10,953 bases of DNA from Candidatus Poseidoniaceae archaeon (GCA_023254445.1 JALRLN010000041.1:1-10953), one strand, 5' to 3'; positions 1 to 9,980 are shown, numbered from the stretch's first letter. Numbers and translations are program-made. Notes: a model not told the origin generated them from the sequence alone.

Positions 1-745
1 GCAGGAGGGTCGTCGCCGCATCGTCGAGCACCTTTGCGTCGCTTGGAACGCGCCCCCGCCCGTCGAGGACGATGCGTCGCGGTTGACGGTCGGCCTCGAC
101 GCGCCGCACGGTGAGGGACGGGTCGTCACGGAGCACCGTGCTTGAACCGACGAGGATCGCGTCGCAGTCCCGTCGCAGGCGGTGCACCTCATCGAGGCAG
201 GCTTCGGAGGTGAACCGTCCAGGCCCGCCTGAGCGGTCGTCCACCGAGCCGTTGGCGTCCACCGCCATCTTGACCGTCACCCACGGGCGTCGGGTGCTGC
301 ACCAGTGCAGGAAAGAGCGCATCTGCAGCCCAGCCTCGTCGCGCAGCAACCCCGTTTCAACGTTCACGCCTTGTTCTCGAAGCAGATCGGCCCCGGATCC
401 GCGCACGTTGGGGTTCGGGTCCTCATGGGCGATGACCACACGGTTCACGCCGGCCCAGAGCAGCGCTTCCGTACAGGGGGGCGTTCGTCCAAAGTGGTTG
501 CAGGGTTCGAGCGTGACGTAGGCCGTGACCCCGTTCGTGGCCAAACCTCGTGCCTCAGCATCGTGGATGGCCATCTGTTCGGCGTGGAGGCCGCCGAGGT
601 GGTCGTGCCACCCTTCGGCGACGACGTCGCCGTCCCGAACGAGAACGCAGCCAACCAGCGGGTTCGGGCTCACGCGCCCTCGACCGCGCTCCGCCACTTC
701 GAGGGCGCGCCGCATGTGGGCGGCTTCCCGTTCCGACCACGGCAC
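1..745 (-). CDS. ribD: Bifunctional riboflavin biosynthesis protein RibD (5' part; runs off the left edge)
   Basis: RibD deaminates the pyrimidine intermediate of riboflavin synthesis and then reduces its ribosyl side chain, using NADPH in the cytoplasm. Translation of the minus strand shows both halves. The deaminase half has SPNPLVGCVLVRDG, the zinc and catalytic motif HAE (bases 578-586) and LEPCNHFGRTPPC, whose two zinc cysteines lie at 500-502 and 473-475. The beginning of the reductase half has PWVTVKMAVDANGSV, RRDCDAILVGSSTVLRDDP and PRRIVLDGRGRVPSDAKV. About 248 codons are visible; the rest lies outside the window. I chose GTG at 745 because it puts the zinc His at residue 54 and the Cys pair at 82 and 91, close to E. 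coli RibD (50, 75, 84). GTG at 769 is an alternative. ATG at 826 would cross the divergent kinase start and is unlikely. The fused form is typical of bacteria, while many archaea have separate enzymes. Confidence 0.9.
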   Translation of the reverse strand, partial: MPWSEREAAHMRRALEVAERGRGRVSPNPLVGCVLVRDGDVVAEGWHDHLGGLHAEQMAIHDAEARGLATNGVTAYVTLEPCNHFGRTPPCTEALLWAGVNRVVIAHEDPNPNVRGSGADLLREQGVNVETGLLRDEAGLQMRSFLHWCSTRRPWVTVKMAVDANGSVDDRSGGPGRFTSEACLDEVHRLRRDCDAILVGSSTVLRDDPSLTVRRVEADRQPRRIVLDGRGRVPSDAKVLDDAATTLL

Positions 746-783
746 GGTTGGTGCTGAGGCGCTCCCCACATGAGGCCTCGCCT

Positions 784-800
784 TCAACCACCAAGGTTGA
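784..800. repeat. Short inverted repeat between the divergent ribD and lipid kinase genes
   Basis: TCAACC (784-789), a 5-base spacer, and GGTTGA (795-800) form a perfect 6-bp inverted repeat in the short gap between ribD (minus) and the lipid kinase (plus). Its position would suit an operator for either gene, but a 6-bp match can occur by chance. Confidence 0.3.
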
Positions 801-824
801 TGCCCTCGATGGCCATGGGCGTTC

Positions 825-1856
825 ATGCCTTCCCTTGTGGCCATCGTCAACCCGGCGAGCCGCGACGGACGTTGCGGTCAGGCGTGGCCGGGCATCAGGG
901 AGCGCCTGACGGCGGCCGGGTTTGAGGTCGAGGAGCGCATCACCACGGCCCCGGGCGATGCCGCTCGGTTCGCGGCCGAAGCGGTGGACCACCTCCCGGC
1001 CGGGAGCCTTGTCGTTGCCGTGGGTGGCGATGGCGTGGTGCATGAAGTATGCAGCGGCCTCCGTGGTTCATCCTTGGTGCTCGGGCAGATCCCGTTCGGT
1101 TCCGGCAACGACTTCGCCATCACGCATGGCGTTCCTCGAAACGACCTCGACGGGGCCATCGACGTGCTGATGAACGGCGTGGACCGGCCGTCCGGGGCGT
1201 GGCGTTTGGAGGCCGTTCCGGCCGAGGGTGGCGTTGGCGCGTACACCGTGGACCCCACCCCATGGGACGGCGAAGCGGAACACGAGGGGCGTGTGGTGCG
1301 GTGGGTCTTCCTCGAAACCGACGCCGGCATCACGTCCGCCATCAGCCGGGCGAAGCTCAGCCGTGCGCGGTGGTTGCACGGGCCGATCAAGTACACATGG
1401 CTGGGCATCACCACCATCCCGCGTTGGCCCCGAAGGAAGGTCGAGGTGACCCTTGACGGTGGTGAGGCGAAGGTGATGGACATCACGATGCTTGCTTCGT
1501 GCACAGGAGAGACCTTTGGTGGTGGCTACCGCGTCTGCCCGGGCATGTCCCCTCATGCAGACGCCGCGCTCGTCGTCATCGCGCCACGTTTGAGCAGGTG
1601 GAAGATGCTCAACCTCATGGGGCCCGTCAAGCGGGGGAAGCACGTCGGCAAGTGGGGGATCACCGCTCAACGGGTTCGGCACATGACCCTTCGGCCCGTG
1701 GATGCAGAGGGCCGGGGCGTCGACAGGCCGAACCCCCTCCCGACGTGGATTCAAGCGGACGGCGAACCAGTCTTGCAACTCCCCGCGACCTTGTCTTGGC
1801 ATCCAGCCCAGGTGATGGTGCGGGGCGCCGCTACCGTGCCATGGGATTCAGAATGA
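825..1856 (+). CDS. Diacylglycerol kinase-family (YegS/DgkB-like) lipid kinase
   Basis: This is a 343-residue member of the DAGK catalytic family, which phosphorylates a lipid or sphingoid hydroxyl group using ATP at the inner face of the membrane. The Rossmann-like N-terminal domain shows NPASRDG (9-15), the nucleotide-binding GGDGVVHEV (67-75) and GSGNDFA (92-98). The C-terminal beta-sandwich shows FGGGYRVCPGMSPHADAALV (231-250) and ADGEPVLQLP (311-320). The ATG at 825 puts the first beta strand (LVAIVNPAS) at residue 4, as usual for the family. There is no obvious Shine-Dalgarno, so the message may be leaderless. Residues about 130-160 are a non-conserved acidic stretch where relatives have a short turn, and the segment after it (ETDAGITSAISR) departs from the usual family motif. 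The 3' end overlaps the convergent lipoprotein gene by 9 bp. The lipid substrate cannot be read from sequence; an archaeal enzyme would have to act on ether lipids or a precursor. Confidence 0.88.
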   Translation: MPSLVAIVNPASRDGRCGQAWPGIRERLTAAGFEVEERITTAPGDAARFAAEAVDHLPAGSLVVAVGGDGVVHEVCSGLRGSSLVLGQIPFGSGNDFAITHGVPRNDLDGAIDVLMNGVDRPSGAWRLEAVPAEGGVGAYTVDPTPWDGEAEHEGRVVRWVFLETDAGITSAISRAKLSRARWLHGPIKYTWLGITTIPRWPRRKVEVTLDGGEAKVMDITMLASCTGETFGGGYRVCPGMSPHADAALVVIAPRLSRWKMLNLMGPVKRGKHVGKWGITAQRVRHMTLRPVDAEGRGVDRPNPLPTWIQADGEPVLQLPATLSWHPAQVMVRGAATVPWDSE

Positions 1857-3341
1857 GAAGTCCGCGAAGTCCTCATCGGGCTCCTCATAGGTGGCTCGCT
1901 CGGGTTCTGGTTCCGGTTCGTGAGCAGGCTCGGGCGCTGGCGCCGGCTTCTTGGCTGCACGACGACGAACAGGGGCAGGTGCGGTGACGGGTTCGGGCTT
2001 CTCGTCCCACGGCGCCTGTGACGCGGACGACGTGGGCGTTGGAGCGGTGCTTCCTCCACCCACGGGCGTGACCCCACCCGACGTGACCCCTCCGACGGGG
2101 GTCACGCCACCGGACGTGACGCCACCACGTGGTACGGTGGACGGTGCGGCACCCGTCGAGGTTGGGGCCGCGGCAACGTTGGACGTGGCCACCACGCTCG
2201 AACTGCCGCTCCGAGGCGCACCGCCGACGGGTGCGCCGCTGCCGGGACTGCTTCCCTTGGAGGACAGGGCAGCGTCGAGGTCGAAGCCACCAATGCTTGA
2301 TTCCTGGGGGGCTGGGGACGGCTTTGGTTTCGGCGTGGAGGCCTTGGAAGGACCGGGAGGCGTGGAGGCACGCTTCGCCGTGCGATCGACCTCCTTGGCC
2401 TTGCTGATGTTGGCTTCACCGAGCAGCACCCGAGCAGACGCGGTCGCGCCGGCACGAACGCGTCCAGCGGACACGAGGTACATCGCAGCGCTGCCACCGC
2501 CCCCGACCGCGAGGAGGAACACGACGTAGCCGCCCCGCCCGAGGAGCGGCACCTGCCCCATGACCCACTCGTCATCGGCGTCCCCGTTGGCGCTGACCGT
2601 GGAGGATTCGTACTCAATCCGCTGGACAACGAGGAAGTGGTCGGCGCGGTTGTTGCTTGGGACGTCGACCACGCACGCGGTACGGCCGGATTGTGCGTTG
2701 CTCGCGCCCCCAAGCAGACCGCCGCTCGTTCCGGGCACGCTCTGCACGAGGTAGCCTTCGATGCGCACAGGACGGTGCACTTCGGCAAGGGACGCCATGC
2801 CCGAGGCGATGTTTTCCGTACCGGGGATGAGGGCCAGCACGTACCATTCGTCGTCGTCGTCCGTGTCCACCGAATCGATGTCCACGCGGCTCAGGGTGGT
2901 GCTTTGACCGCTTGAGGTCTCAGGGTAGAGGGGTTCGCTCCAGTCGTTGACAGGGATCCGCGCACCTGCTCCGTTGGCCACCTCGGCCGCCGCGTCGTAG
3001 GTCATGGCCTCAATGATCACCGCACCCGTTGAAGCGAGCGAGAGCCCACGGACGTCGGTCGAATGGCTGTCGTACAGCGTGCTCGCGGCGAGGTGCCCTT
3101 CGAACACAACGTGCCGTGTCTGGTTGTCGGCCGTCCCAATCGTGCCGTCCATGGCGCAGCCGGCCAGTTCGACGTCCGAGAACTCCGTTTGGCTCCCCGT
3201 CATGCCGGTCGTCACCGTCGCCGTCATGCCGTCTTGCTGAACCACCACGCCTTCGCCGTCCCAGGAGGCGGACGTCGGGGCAAGGCAGCCCGCCAACGAC
3301 AGGGTCAGCACGAGAAGCAACGCAAGGCTGGCTCGGCGCAT
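1848..3341 (-). CDS. Unrecognised lipoprotein with one membrane helix and a Pro/Ala-rich cytoplasmic tail
   Basis: I do not recognise this 497-residue protein. It opens with a lipoprotein-type signal (two arginines, a hydrophobic stretch, and lipobox LAGC with Cys19). Residues 20-268 look like an extracellular domain rich in Asp, Ser and Thr, with two further cysteines (62 and 223) that could pair. A hydrophobic stretch at about 270-292 could be a transmembrane helix. Residues 293-497 would then be cytoplasmic: a short basic segment (KAKEVDRTAKR), then low-complexity Pro/Ala/Ser/Gly sequence containing two exact copies of an 11-residue Gly-Val-Thr repeat (406-427), a Pro/Glu-rich run (467-481), and an acidic-aromatic end EDFADFSF. 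Having both a lipid anchor and a helix is uncommon and suggests a protein that connects the outside with a cytoplasmic partner through the tail; this is inference. The ATG at 3341 fits the signal. The gene lies 50 bp downstream of tRNA-Ser on the same strand and may share its transcript. Confidence 0.8.
   Translation of the reverse strand: MRRASLALLLVLTLSLAGCLAPTSASWDGEGVVVQQDGMTATVTTGMTGSQTEFSDVELAGCAMDGTIGTADNQTRHVVFEGHLAASTLYDSHSTDVRGLSLASTGAVIIEAMTYDAAAEVANGAGARIPVNDWSEPLYPETSSGQSTTLSRVDIDSVDTDDDDEWYVLALIPGTENIASGMASLAEVHRPVRIEGYLVQSVPGTSGGLLGGASNAQSGRTACVVDVPSNNRADHFLVVQRIEYESSTVSANGDADDEWVMGQVPLLGRGGYVVFLLAVGGGGSAAMYLVSAGRVRAGATASARVLLGEANISKAKEVDRTAKRASTPPGPSKASTPKPKPSPAPQESSIGGFDLDAALSSKGSSPGSGAPVGGAPRSGSSSVVATSNVAAAPTSTGAAPSTVPRGGVTSGGVTPVGGVTSGGVTPVGGGSTAPTPTSSASQAPWDEKPEPVTAPAPVRRRAAKKPAPAPEPAHEPEPEPERATYEEPDEDFADFSF
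2061..2126. repeat. Two tandem 33-bp units inside the lipoprotein gene
   Basis: Two adjacent 33-bp units encode identical 11-residue blocks (GGVTSGGVTPV, residues 406-416 and 417-427). The DNA of the copies differs at several mostly third-codon positions while the protein is identical, so the duplication is not brand-new and the peptide has been kept. Confidence 0.8.
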
Positions 3342-3391
3342 GGCTCAGAGACAGCGTTGTGGTTTGAGAAGGTTCCTCGTGCAAACGTAGG

Positions 3392-3473
3392 CGCACGGAG
3401 AGGGATTCGAACCCCCGTGTCAGACGACACCGGCTTTCAAGGCCGGCGCACTACCAGGCTATGCGATCCGTGC
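3392..3473 (-). tRNA. tRNA-Ser (anticodon UGA)
   Basis: The minus strand folds into a complete cloverleaf. The acceptor stem is GCACGGA/TCCGTGC (7 bp, perfect). The D stem is GCAT/GTGC with GG in the D loop. The anticodon stem is CCGGC/GCCGG around loop CTTGAAA, so the anticodon is TGA (bases 3437-3439), reading UCA. A long variable arm closed by TGTC/GACA is diagnostic of a class II tRNA such as Ser. The T arm has the canonical TTCGAAT loop. The discriminator base is G, as expected for Ser. CCA is not encoded, consistent with an archaeon. There is no intron. The gene lies 27 bp after the stop of the sco-like gene. Confidence 0.96.
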
Positions 3474-3495
3474 TTGTTCGTGCCTGAGGCCGACT

Positions 3496-3504
3496 GCATA
3501 TCAA
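3496..3504 (-). promoter_or_regulatory. Probable TATA box of tRNA-Ser, overlapping the stop codon of the sco-like gene
   Basis: The minus strand reads TTGATATGC, centred about 27 bases before the first base of the tRNA. That is the normal archaeal TATA-to-start distance. It overlaps the TGA stop (3501-3503) of the upstream sco-like gene, so the tRNA could be transcribed independently of the cox operon. The match is visual only. Confidence 0.5.
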
Positions 3505-5003
3505 CGCCGCCGTTCGACGAGCAACGCTGCGCCGAAGAGCGTGAGCACCACGAGGCCCATCGAAGGCCCCGGCGTCGGGGCTGCCGCTCGCTCAATGACC
3601 CCGGTGGCACGGGCGAGTTCTTCGATGTCGGCCGTGAAGGCGTCCGGACTCCATCCGTCCCCCGTCCAGACGATGCGCGGGGCGCGCTTGGCGTCGAGGA
3701 TGAAGGTCATGGTGGAGTGCCCGACGGACAGCGTCCCGTCCACCACGCACGAGAGGCGGTTGCCCTCCGCCCACACGTACCCCTCGTCGCACATGCAGTG
3801 GGCGGACGCGCCCGAGCCCATCACGGACCCATGCCCATCGCACGTGCTGAGGTTGCCCTCCATCGCCATGCCGGTTCCGGGAGGCGGCACGTCGCTGAGG
3901 TTGACCGTGGACGGTGCCCACGCGATGTGGAGGGTGTCGTTCAGGTCGTCCATCCCGACCGTGGCCTCCTCCCATGCGTTGGCCGTCTCGTTCCAGGCAG
4001 CAAGGCGCCACCACCAACTCCAGTCCTCTGGTGCGTCTTCGAGGGAAATGCCGTGGAGCATGTGGCCCCATGTCGGGTCCAAGGACAGGTTCAGTGGGAC
4101 CCCTTGGGCCCCGAGGCTTCCAAGGGTGAGGTAAAGCGCGGAGGTTGTGTCCAGCGTCTGACGGGCGGTTGACCCGTTTGGAAAGACCACGTCGATGGAG
4201 GAGTCGCCTTCGGGTGTTGGGGGAAGGGCTGAGGCGTTGCTGGCCACCCACGCAAGGTGTGGGGTCGCGAGTGCGTCGATGCTGTCCACGCCGACCTGAC
4301 TCTCCTCCCATGCCTCAGACGTGCTGTTCCACACGTGGAGGCTCCACCACCACCCTACGTCCTCGGAGGAGGCCACACCGTCGATCCCCACCACCATGTG
4401 GCCGTACGTGCCAAAGTCGGCGGTCAAGTCCCAACCTGCCGACGCTGCGGCTTCCACAGTCAGGTTCCAACCTGTGGGGGTGAAGGCGTGTTCCATGCTT
4501 GTTCCATTTGAACGCACGTGGGTCACGGTCGCTGCTTCCGAGGCAAAATCAGGGCTCGTTGTGTGCGCTTCGATGACCTCGCTTTGCACAGCGACACCGA
4601 ATCGCTGCCAGACGTCTTCGAGCACCTCCTCGTCCCCGGTCAGGTGGGGCCACGTGACGCCGTGGAGTTCTGTGAAGGCCGACAAGGTCTCCGGATTGTC
4701 GCGCTCAGGATCAACGGTGATCGACACGAAGTTCACCTCACCCTCCAATTCCTCGGGGAGGTCGTTCTGAACGGCTTTGAGCGTCTGCGTGATCACCGGG
4801 CACACGTCCGGGCAAGAGGTGTAGATGAAGGCCACCACGAGGAGGGGTGCCTCAAGGCTCTCCAACGAAAAATTCGCCCCATGCTGGTCGACAAGGTCCA
4901 CCTCGCCGACGCTTGCACGCGAAAGCACCAGTCCTCCGTACGCGGAAGCGTTCGGCAGGTGAAGCAGCAGCAGCACCAACGCAACCGCGGCCAAGCGCCG
5001 CAT
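3501..5003 (-). CDS. Sco1/SenC-type copper chaperone split by a large extracellular insertion (DUF4430-like x2, EGF-like)
   Basis: Sco proteins deliver copper to the CuA centre of cytochrome oxidase subunit II on the outer side of the membrane. This 500-residue product has a signal peptide (1-21), then the Sco thioredoxin fold: VVAFIYTSCPDVCPV with the copper cysteines C64 and C68, FVSITVDPERDNPET (92-106), and WQRFGVAVQ (132-140). The expected end of the fold, including the ligand His, appears only at about 427-465: VGHSTMTFILD with H429, then WTGDGWSPDAFTADIEEL. Human SCO1 has 91 residues between its first Cys and its His; here there are 365. The extra sequence holds two similar domains (about 158-256 and 268-365) with GHM, GWWW or WSWWW and AWEE motifs, resembling DUF4430. 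It also holds an EGF-like module (C388, C403, C405, C419). A C-terminal helix (about 482-496) preceded by PGPS and followed by RRR looks like an anchor or sorting tail. The gene is last in the cox operon, 9 bp after the subunit IV stop, with TGAGG 7 bases before the ATG. Confidence 0.85.
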   Translation of the reverse strand: MRRLAAVALVLLLLHLPNASAYGGLVLSRASVGEVDLVDQHGANFSLESLEAPLLVVAFIYTSCPDVCPVITQTLKAVQNDLPEELEGEVNFVSITVDPERDNPETLSAFTELHGVTWPHLTGDEEVLEDVWQRFGVAVQSEVIEAHTTSPDFASEAATVTHVRSNGTSMEHAFTPTGWNLTVEAAASAGWDLTADFGTYGHMVVGIDGVASSEDVGWWWSLHVWNSTSEAWEESQVGVDSIDALATPHLAWVASNASALPPTPEGDSSIDVVFPNGSTARQTLDTTSALYLTLGSLGAQGVPLNLSLDPTWGHMLHGISLEDAPEDWSWWWRLAAWNETANAWEEATVGMDDLNDTLHIAWAPSTVNLSDVPPPGTGMAMEGNLSTCDGHGSVMGSGASAHCMCDEGYVWAEGNRLSCVVDGTLSVGHSTMTFILDAKRAPRIVWTGDGWSPDAFTADIEELARATGVIERAAAPTPGPSMGLVVLTLFGAALLVERRR

Positions 5004-5012
5004 GTGGAAGCC

Positions 5013-5384
5013 TCAGGGTGTCGTGGCGTACCCGCCCGCGAACGGCGTGCACCAGGCCGGGAGACCGGTGATGCCACCAGGGTTCGAGAGCCCGATGCCC
5101 CAGAGCATCAGGGTGACGAACAAGAAGGGGAAGGCGAAACTCCACAGGTAGGAGCGTGGGTCCCCGGCGAGGTGCATGAAGAAGGCCGCGATGCCGTAGC
5201 CTTTCACGATGCCAACGCCGATCAGGATGGCCCACACCATGCCGAGGCTCATCGATTCTCCGAAGAACACAGCGGCGACTTCGATGACGGTGAGCACCAT
5301 CAGGACAATGAAATTCACCATGTAGATGTCAACGGGCAGGTTCTCTTCGACCCACTTTTCGATTCCAGTTGCGTGTTCTCCCAT
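5013..5384 (-). CDS. Cytochrome c oxidase subunit IV-like small membrane protein
   Basis: This 123-residue protein has three predicted helices (about 24-42, 47-71 and 79-99). Around the second is KGYGIAAFFMHLAGDPRSY, close to the K...(A/V)FFMHL signature of prokaryotic subunit IV (CtaF/CyoD-type) proteins. This subunit has no metal and is thought to stabilise the complex or help its assembly. The gene sits between coxC and the sco-like gene, 9 bases from each. A Shine-Dalgarno (5386-5395) overlaps the coxC stop codon. The tail after the last helix (NPGGITGLPAWCTPFAGGYA) is longer than in most relatives and contains one cysteine. Confidence 0.8.
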   Translation of the reverse strand: MGEHATGIEKWVEENLPVDIYMVNFIVLMVLTVIEVAAVFFGESMSLGMVWAILIGVGIVKGYGIAAFFMHLAGDPRSYLWSFAFPFLFVTLMLWGIGLSNPGGITGLPAWCTPFAGGYATTP

Positions 5385-5385
5385 G

Positions 5386-5395
5386 TCCTCACCTC
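5386..5395 (-). promoter_or_regulatory. Ribosome binding site of the subunit IV gene
   Basis: The minus strand reads GAGGTGAGGA directly before the ATG at 5384. It overlaps the coxC stop codon (5394-5396), so translation of the two genes is probably coupled. Confidence 0.65.
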
Positions 5396-6637
5396 AATAC
5401 AGATAGAAAGCGGGGAAGATGACCACCCACGCCAAGTCAACAAAGTGCCAGTACAGGCCGAAGTATTCGATGCCCTGTGCGTTGTCGGTTGTCCAACCGG
5501 TGCCGTGAACCTCCGGGTCGAGGTCAGCCTTGAAGACCATGTAGAGCATGACGATGAGGCCAAGGAACACGTGCAGCCCGTGCGCTCCCGTTGCGATGTA
5601 GAAGATGGAGCCCTGTTGGCTTTGCAGCGTGAATCCTTCTGCGATGAGGTGGCTCCACTCGATCAACTTCAGCACGATGAACATCGAGCCGAGCATCAGC
5701 GTCGCGATGAGGTAATTGCGCACCGCAATCCGCTGGCTGGGCATCAGCTTGCCCATCAGGCCCTCTTTGGGGGTCCACTCCTTCGCCTTCGCCGTCTTGA
5801 GGGCGAGCACGATGGTGTAGGAGGAGATGATCAGCGCGAAGGTGTTGATGGCTCCGGGCAGCAGCGTCGCGATGTCGTGGCGAAGCAGGTCGGAGGCGGT
5901 CACCACGGTCTCGCCCGTGCAACGGCCAGCGTCCAAGGCCCATTCCGTGCACCAGCCGGTGCGCATGCGGAGGTAGGACGAGAAGAAGGAGCCGAACACC
6001 ATGACCTCAGACATCAGGAAGATCCAGATGCCCACCTTCCGGACGTGCTGTCCGCGGAAGGGCACCATGTCGTCGGACGCGGTGGAGAGTTGTTCGGCAT
6101 GGCCATCGAAGGGGAGGTCCTCGCCCCACCAGTTGGCCACGCCGGCCATGACGACCGAGAGGCCAACAAGGCTGAGGAGCATCTCGCCAAAGGCACCGCC
6201 GCCGTTGTAGAGGAAGTCCTCCGCAGCGGTGGCGAACGAGGGGAAGCCCATCATGAAGAGCATCACGCCCACGGCCATGATGATCGGCGACGCCGAGCCA
6301 TGGTGGCCATGGTCGTCGTGACCGTGGTCGGCCTGAGGTTTGCTGCTGTTCATGAGGCCAGCGAGGCCGATGAACGACGCATAGACGATCATCATGAACA
6401 GGATGGTGTTCCCGGCCACGTTCCAGGTCAGGAACTGCAGATGGGCGTCGATCACATGGTGGTCGTGGGTGTCGCCGTTGGCCTCCGCGAGGGCGTCTTC
6501 CCACGCGTGGTGGGCACCCGTGGCGAGGCCCACGGAGAGCACACCGTATGCGACGACGCCGATGGTGACGAGGACCGCAGCAAAGAGGAAGGCGCGAAGC
6601 CACACTTGGTTTTCCACGTGCGCATGATGTCCATCGC

Positions 6638-6641
<4 letters not shown>
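5394..6641 (-). CDS. coxC: Cytochrome c oxidase subunit III with two extra N-terminal helices
   Basis: Subunit III carries no metal and stabilises proton pumping by subunit I. The conserved core runs from about residue 117 to 415: VGIWIFLMSEVMVFGSFFSSY (203-223) with the conserved Glu212, LLPGAINTFALIISSY (260-275), ATGAHGLHVFLGL (350-362), and the diagnostic end YFGLYWHFVDLAWVVIF (393-409). I place the start at 6641, not at the in-frame ATG ten codons upstream. At 6641 the ATG overlaps the coxA TGA as ATGA, and a strong Shine-Dalgarno lies 4 bases before it. The product is then 415 residues, against roughly 200-270 for most prokaryotic CoxC. The surplus is at the N terminus: two extra helices (about 15-40 and 68-97) and histidine-rich stretches (HHAH at 5-8; HDHH at 59-62; HGHDDHGHHG at 106-115). 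Two extra helices keep the core in its usual orientation. Confidence 0.92.
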
Positions 6642-8913
<2,272 letters not shown>

Positions 8914-8914
<1 letters not shown>

Positions 8915-9975
8915 CAGTGACCACCTCCATCGGTGCTGTCGTCCTCAACCACGCCGACGTCGGCCTTCTGGATGCCGATGTCGGCATCGCAGGTCTTGCC
9001 TTCCTTGGCGACGACCTTGACCTCGCCGATCATCATCGAGTGCTGGAGCCCGCAATACTCGGCACAGCGGATGGGGAAGGTGCCGGCATCGTCAGGAGAG
9101 ACGTACATCCACGTCCCGTCTTCGAGCCCGGGCACGAGGTCTTCCTTCACGCCAAATTCTGGCAGCCAGAAGGAGTGCTGCACACCCACATAGCGCGGGT
9201 CGCTGTCGTCGATTGGCTTGGAATGCATGTTGAACATGACCAACTTCGTGTCCTCGTCGTCACCGCTGTCGTCCATGTCGATGGTGGCGCACGGGATGAC
9301 AAGGGCCTCTGTGGGGGTGCGGAAAATGTGGCCGACGGGGAGGTGCTCCCAGGTGTGCAGCACGTGCTCTTCGTCGTCGAGGATTTCCACCTTCATGTGA
9401 AGGCCAGCGTCGAAGTACACGCCATCGACAACCATCATGTCGGTGCCGTTGAACATGACCTCCTGCTTGACGCCGTCAATGGTGATGACCGCCATGTGCG
9501 GGTCGAGGCCCATGGCGTGGAGCACAACGTCCCCTTCCACGTTGCGGAACTCTACGTCCATCCCGGTGTGCTCGTCTTCCCACGTCAGGGCGTCTTCGTA
9601 GACGAACTCCCAGTACCACTGGTAGCCGTTGACGGTGACGTCAAACTGGTGGTTTGCGTCGATGCTGGTGTCGTTCGCGCTGCCCCACACGACGGCGGTG
9701 GAGGAGGTGGCGAGGAAGGTCAGCCACACCACAAGGATGGTGGGGATGACGTAGAACGCGATCTCGAGTTTGCGGTCACGGCTGTGGTTGTCGCTCTCAA
9801 GTGGGAAGGTGCCGGGTTCAATCTTCCAGACGCTGGACGAGGTGTCGGGGGTGACGCCGTCGCGGAAGCGGAGCATGAACAAGACCATGACGCCGAAGGT
9901 GAGCACACCGACGATGATGGACCAGAACAGGAACTTGTCGTAAAGCACGGAGAAGAGCGTGTCCTGAGCAGCCAT
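8914..9975 (-). CDS. coxB: Cytochrome c oxidase subunit II (CuA) with an enlarged cupredoxin domain
   Basis: Subunit II accepts electrons from the soluble donor at its binuclear CuA centre and passes them to haem a. Two helices are present (about 14-35 and 72-93), followed by the outer cupredoxin domain. NGYQWYWEF (116-124) is the aromatic electron-entry motif. The CuA ligands are complete: His267 (QHSFWLPEFG), then CAEYCGLQHSMM with Cys304, Glu306, Cys308, His312 and Met315. No haem c motif follows, so this is not a caa3-type fusion. The 353 residues exceed the usual 230-300. Most of the surplus lies between YQWYWEF and the strand EALVIPCATID, at about residues 135-215. There is also an acidic loop (DMDDSGDDEDTK, 233-244) and an acidic tail. 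First gene of the operon, with GAGGGG 5 bases before the ATG; its stop overlaps the coxA start by one base. Confidence 0.95.
8921..8928 (-). promoter_or_regulatory. Ribosome binding site of coxA
   Basis: The minus strand reads GGAGGTGG, ending 6 bases before the coxA ATG at 8914. It lies inside the end of coxB and supports the long form of CoxA that includes its signal peptide and extra domain. Confidence 0.75.
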
Positions 9976-9980
9976 GATTG

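Noticed and set aside
2061..2126. Repeats considered as a CRISPR array or a mobile-element end
   Set aside because: There are only two adjacent in-frame 33-bp units with no spacers, and they encode a peptide repeat inside a low-complexity protein tail.
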